64,000 nt of DNA from Icerya purchasi (lineage: Eukaryota; Arthropoda; Insecta; Hemiptera; Monophlebidae): contig CM077116.1 in assembly GCA_039619475.1 (NCBI GenBank), positions 385,974,760 to 386,038,759 on the forward strand, written 5' to 3'. The notes beneath the pieces were generated by a model that did not search any database, had not been told where the DNA came from, and was given only the letters and a program-made list of their open reading frames with translations. Of this stretch, positions 59,618 through 64,000 are shown one piece after another. The position numbers were made by a program, and so were the translations under genes. Each line of letters starts with the position of its first letter. Positions within the stretch are counted from its first letter, which is position 1.

Positions 59618-61078
59618 ATGAGCAGTCAGTCAGGTGCACCGTCGCCCGTCTATGGGATTACTATAGAACAATACCAGCTTTGGCAGAAAGAGGTTAAGGC
59701 TAGAGAAGAAAAACAAGCTATTATGATTGAGCAATTACAACAGCAAGTCAAAATGTTGACCGCTAAATTGCAAAATTATCAAAAGCAAACTAAAGATACT
59801 CGTCCACGAACAAATAGTGTCCCGAATGAGACAAATTTAGGTAATAAATTGCAGCAGCAATACACTGAAAATAACGACGAAAATCAAATGGAAACTGACC
59901 AATCTTCTCAAAATAAAAAAATTAAGCTATCAAAAATAAAAATAACAACAAAACCAAAAGTAGATAATATAACTGACCTCAACGCATGTAGTCAAGTTCA
60001 ACAAAAACAAAAATTAAAAGATCAAATAACATTACATCCAGAAAAAATTAAGTTGCCGCCAAAAATTACAGTAAGTGGCATAAATGATTTTAATACGTTT
60101 TATAAAAAAATAAATTCCGTATTTGGAGAGGCAGTTACCTTTAAGGTAATAAATAGTGGAGATATTATTGTTTCCTCCAAAAACGAAGATACCTTTCGTG
60201 CCTTAGTTCAGAGTTTAAGGGCAAATAATGTAGCATATCATACGTATCAATTAAAATCGGAGAGATCGTACAGAGTAGTGATAAGGGGTCTACATCCTAC
60301 TACGGATATAAAGACAATAGAAGAAGATCTTGTACATGCAGGTCATGAGCCGCTTGATATTGTCATCACAAAAACTATTAAAGTACGTGACAACGAAAAT
60401 AAAATAATTGACAGACAAAAGAAGTCTTATCCGCTGTTTTATGTAGATCTAAAACCTAAGGATAATAATAAAGAAGTTTATGATATAACTAAAATTGCAT
60501 ATTGTAAAGTAAAAATAGAGCCGCCACATAAAACTAGTGAGATTCCTCAGTGTAAGCGCTGTCAACAGTGGAATCACACGGAAAAAAACTGTGGTAGACC
60601 GGTGAAGTGTTTTAAGTGTGCAGGTGAGCATGATTCCAAATTATGCAAAAAAAAGAACCCAAAAAAGTTTAGATGTACTAACTGTAAAAAGGACCACACA
60701 GCTAATTATAAAGGCTGTGAAGTTTATCGTGAAATAGAAAAAAAGATTAAAGCACCTAAAGAAACGGTAGAGCAACGCTTGCAGAATACAAGGATACAAA
60801 CAAAGCAAGTTGATAGTGGTACTACTTATGCGAATGTAACCAAATCAAATGTTAAGCCTAACCAACAACAAACGGAAAGCAGCATAATTAACCAACAAGC
60901 AGAAATACAACTTCCCAAAGATGTACTTGATAACATTAAGAAAACATTAGAAAGTCTTAATAAAGAAGTTAAAGAAATAGTCATTAGATTAAATAAAATG
61001 GAAGGAGATTATAATCAGAAAACTGGTCTGTCTCATCAAAGTCAACGCCAACGGCGACAATATAAAAGAAATGGCTGA
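59618..61078 (+). CDS. LINE ORF1 (Gag-like RNA-binding protein), intact
   Basis: Encodes 486 residues with no interruption. Residues about 14-58 form a glutamine/lysine-rich coiled coil likely to drive multimerisation, followed by a disordered, lysine-rich stretch (60-140). Residues about 145-215 look like an RRM-like fold, and 216-305 match the domain preceding the knuckles in Jockey ORF1. Three CCHC knuckles are complete: C312-C315-H320-C325, C331-C334-H338-C343 and C353-C356-H360-C367. A C-terminal helix (about 440-465) may be a second coiled coil. The product would package element RNA. The start is the first methionine after the AT-rich 5' UTR. Survival of ORF1 beside a broken ORF2 is notable, since it could in principle still act in trans. 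Confidence 0.93.
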   Translation: MSSQSGAPSPVYGITIEQYQLWQKEVKAREEKQAIMIEQLQQQVKMLTAKLQNYQKQTKDTRPRTNSVPNETNLGNKLQQQYTENNDENQMETDQSSQNKKIKLSKIKITTKPKVDNITDLNACSQVQQKQKLKDQITLHPEKIKLPPKITVSGINDFNTFYKKINSVFGEAVTFKVINSGDIIVSSKNEDTFRALVQSLRANNVAYHTYQLKSERSYRVVIRGLHPTTDIKTIEEDLVHAGHEPLDIVITKTIKVRDNENKIIDRQKKSYPLFYVDLKPKDNNKEVYDITKIAYCKVKIEPPHKTSEIPQCKRCQQWNHTEKNCGRPVKCFKCAGEHDSKLCKKKNPKKFRCTNCKKDHTANYKGCEVYREIEKKIKAPKETVEQRLQNTRIQTKQVDSGTTYANVTKSNVKPNQQQTESSIINQQAEIQLPKDVLDNIKKTLESLNKEVKEIVIRLNKMEGDYNQKTGLSHQSQRQRRQYKRNG

Positions 61079-63751
61079 GTCATCACTCCGTATCGTAACA
61101 TGGAATGCGAATGGACTTAATATTAAAAGATTAAGTGAACTGGAGGTATTTCTAAATATCAATAGAATTGATATAGCTTTGATATCTAAAACACACTGGA
61201 CTATTAGAAATTCTTATAAACTTCAGGGATATGTAATATATCATACTCCTCATCCTGATGGTGGAGCACACGCCGGATCAGCTGTAATTATTAAGCAATG
61301 TATCCGGCATTTTATTCAACCGGAATATTGTGAGACTTTTGTACAAGCAACTTGCATAGCTGTTGTACAGAGTATACAATTCTCAGTGTAGCATCCGCTT
61401 ACTTTCCACCTAAACATCTCTTGACACAACCACAATATGAACAGTTTCTTCAACATTTTGGAAACCGATTTATTATTGGAGGTGATTTCAATGCCAAGCA
61501 TGAGGCATGGGGATCTTCCTCAGCCAACAGCAGAAATCCCAGTCTTGCTCATGGAAAAGGAAAAGAGTTATTGAAGGCATTGCGCAATAATCACAGTTCT
61601 TTTATATCTGCAAGAAAGCCAACAGATAGAAGGAAAAAACCTGACCTAATTGACTTTTTCATTATAAAAGGAATTGCAACTAGTTTTGTATTAGCTGAAA
61701 ACCTAATAGATCTATCATCAGATCATACGCCAGTATTACTAACAACAAGTACAACTGTCATACAAAAAAAAAGGAAGGCTCTAACAAACAAAGCTACAGA
61801 TTGGAGCCGATTTCGTGAGGAACTGGATCAAAGAATTGAGCTGAACATACGGCTTAAAACCCCTTATGAATTAGAAGTGCAAACATCTAGCTTCATAAAA
61901 GCTATCCAGGAGGCAGCTCAGGTTGCTACTCCACAACCAAAGAATGACAAATATCAAAAAATTGTCTATCCACTTGAAATTCGTAATAAGATAGCAGAGC
62001 GACGGAAAGCTCGCAGAAAGTGGCATAACACACGATCGCCATATGATAAGAATAAATTTAATAATATTAACAATCAACTTCGGTGTCTTATTAAGAAGGT
62101 TAGAATAAAGACGTTTAAAGCTTTCTTAGAGGAACTCAGGCCTTATGCTGATAAGAGCTATTCGCTATGGAAGGCTACTCGTCGCATCAAGCGACCAGTA
62201 ACCAGAGTTCCACCGCTAAGAGATGAAACTGATAACTGGGCTCGATCTGATGAGGAAAAAGCGGAACTTTTTGCACGACATCTTTTTCGCGTGTTCACAC
62301 CAAATGATATTCAGTCAGATATAATTCCGGTACCAAGCTACCTAGATAATCAAATGATAAGACCTTTCAGTCCACTAGAGGTAGCAACAGAAATTGATAA
62401 AAATATCAACCCGAAGAAAGCTCCCGGTATAGATGAGATTTCACCGGCTGTACTTAAAGAATTATCACGCAAAAGTGTTATTCTTTTAACATATTTATTT
62501 AATGCATGATTAAGACTTGAACATGTACCTAATGTTTTCAAGGTCGTACAGATCATCATGCTTAAAAAACCAGAGAAGCCTGCAGAAGTAGTTAACTCAT
62601 ATAGGCCAATATCAATACTACCAGCGGTTGCTAAACTCTTAGAGAAATTGTTACTGAAACGTTTACTACCACTAGTTGGAGAACACCTTCCACTTCATCA
62701 GTTTGGATTTCGTAAAAAACATTCCACAATCGACCAAGTGCATCGGGTTGTAGCAATAATAAATAGGGCTCTGGAAGAAAAGAAGTATTGTTCCGTCATC
62801 TTCTTAGACATTGCACAAGCATTCGATAAGGTGTGGCATGAAGGCCTAATCTTCAAGTTGACTCATTTTCTGCCAGGTAACCTTTGTCGACTGGTTAGAT
62901 CGTATCTAACAGATCGGAAGTTCAGAATTAGTCACGAGGATGCTAAAACAAACATTTTACAATATACAGGCTGGAGTTCCCCAAGGGAGTGTCCTTGGAC
63001 CTCTCTTGTACCTTCTGTATACACAAGATTTGCCTGTAAATGATGATAGTACCACCACTGCAACATTTGCTGATGATACCGCTTTAATGGCTGTCAACCA
63101 GAATCAGGGTGATGTTACAAACAAGCTTCAGCAAAGGGTTGATTCGGTGTATAAATGGACTAGAAGGTGGAAGATTATGCTGAATGAGCAGAAATCCATC
63201 CACATTCTCTTTACACTGCGTACTGCTAGTGATCAATACCGCATATATTTCTTGGTAATCAGGCGATTCCACAAGCTGATTCTACAAGGTATCTAGGTAT
63301 GCACCTGGATAAACGTATGTCGTGGAAAGTTCATGTCAAAATGAAAGTGCAACAAATTAAAACCAAAGTACGACAATTGTACTGGTTAATCGGCAGACAA
63401 TCCGTACTGGATACGTCCTGCAAACTATTATTGTACAAACAAATCATTAAACCGATTTGGACGTATGGAATTGCCTTATGGGGCTGTACTGCGCGTTCCA
63501 ATCGAGAAATGATCCAGCGGCGTCAAAATATAATCTTACGTGCAATTGTAGATGCAAATCGATATTCACGTAATGATGATATTCATACGGATCTCCAAAT
63601 GGCTACCGTCAACGATGTCATTAAGGAGTTTGCTCAGATACACGAGAAGCGTTTGCATAATCACGTAAATATGGAAGCAATACAGCTGCTAGATACCGGC
63701 TATGACACCAGACGTCTCAAAAGCAGACATCCATTAGACTTAGTGATCTAA
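61071..63751 (+). pseudogene. LINE ORF2 (endonuclease and reverse transcriptase), multiply broken
   Basis: ORF2 starts at 61071 inside the ORF1 stop region (8-base overlap). The endonuclease begins IVTWNANG, but the catalytic glutamate is replaced by lysine (ISKTHW, residue 40). The frame shifts near 61370-61385, then reads through FIIGGDFNAKHEAWG and SSDHTP (61352-62509). A TGA at 62507 follows LTYLFNA, and the frame continues through SYRPISILP, FGFRKKHST and FLDIAQAFDKVWH. Another shift near 62940-62975 leads to AGVPQGSVLGPLLY and an intact catalytic FADD. A last shift near 63240 leads to YLGMHLDKRMSW and the C-terminal end at 63751. With three shifts, one nonsense codon and a lost endonuclease residue, it cannot make an active enzyme. 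Confidence 0.93.
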
Positions 63752-63882
63752 ATATATTTTTATGGGATGAAGTCACTGGACTTATACTCCAAATAAGATT
63801 TAATTGTTAAACATTTATCATTATTGGTACTTATTTAATTTAACGGTTAAGATTGTACCTTTATTATTAATATAAAAAAAAA

Positions 63883-63989
63883 TATATATATATATATAAC
63901 TCTGCTCTTCTCACAAGGGAGCAAACACCCTTGACCCCCAGTCTTATTTCTTCTAAAGTTCTTTTAGAAAAATCGTTTTAATCGACTAG
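63883..63989 (+). repeat. Family B hairpin module, right copy
   Basis: TA tract, AACTCTGCTCTTCTCACAAGG, a CAAGGG..CCCTTG hairpin, GACCCCCAG, TTATTTCTTCTAAAGTTC, then CGACTAGATC before the window ends. It is the inverted partner of 58073-58176, with its TA side facing the enclosed cluster. The element may continue past the window edge. Confidence 0.75.
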
Positions 63990-64000
63990 ATCACTTTTTC

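Larger units (their letters stand above)
59306..63882 (+). mobile_element. Near full-length Jockey-type LINE
   Basis: About 4.6 kb: a 5' UTR of about 310 bases, intact ORF1, decayed ORF2 overlapping it by 8 bases, a 3' UTR of about 120 bases and a short A-rich end (AATATAAAAAAAAA). TA tracts lie directly on both sides, so a target duplication cannot be resolved. The length and gene order match complete Jockey elements. It is older than the LINE at 38.7 kb, judging from several ORF2 lesions. It is a different family, since the proteins share motifs but differ widely. Confidence 0.85.

Overview
This window is AT-rich animal DNA, most likely from an insect. It is almost entirely intron: one clear host coding exon is visible, a 201-base immunoglobulin-domain exon at 12940-13140 (+) with good splice sites on both sides. 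It belongs to an Ig-superfamily neural adhesion/recognition protein (Lachesin/Klingon-like). No other exon of that gene is recognisable, so the introns exceed about 12.9 kb upstream and about 50 kb downstream if the gene continues on this strand. No bacterial, viral, organellar or CRISPR features are seen.

The rest is a layered graveyard of mobile elements. Non-LTR retrotransposons dominate. A Jockey-type LINE at 38656-42080 has a poly(A) tail, a perfect 16-base target duplication and an ORF2 broken only at an 11-A run. A second, essentially full-length Jockey-type LINE at about 59306-63882 has an intact 486-residue ORF1 and a decayed ORF2. Relics of RTE-like LINEs lie near 3.4, 35.3 and 47.0-47.8 kb. 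Relics of other LINEs lie near 8.6-9.1, 16.5-17.1, 24.2-24.5 and 55.4 kb. tRNA-derived SINEs lie at 17.2 and 43.4 kb (same family), a different one at 37.7 kb, and a possible one at 54.7 kb.

DNA transposons and their derivatives include a decayed hAT element (18919-21419) with a transposase C-terminus and a cysteine-rich exon-like segment, and a piggyBac-type element (49823-51148) with TTAA ends. There is also a Kolobok/Mutator-like-transposase remnant (about 26951-28500). A 520-base fold-back palindrome (58763-59282) is built from the 5' end of a mariner/Tc1-like transposase gene. Two further long-armed palindromic MITE-like units lie at 47784-48532 and 58231-58744.

The least conventional structure is a dispersed family, called family A here, with about eight copies or fragments. 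It starts at a (TA)n tract, carries a GGCC..GGCC motif and then a strong CAAGGGG/CCCCTTG hairpin, and ends in a TAAGAATTACGTTGT repeat that is also present inverted inside the unit. A divergent relative (family B) keeps the layout with different bases and brackets the 58-64 kb cluster in inverted orientation. Most element boundaries in the window abut (TA)n tracts, which look like repeated landing sites.
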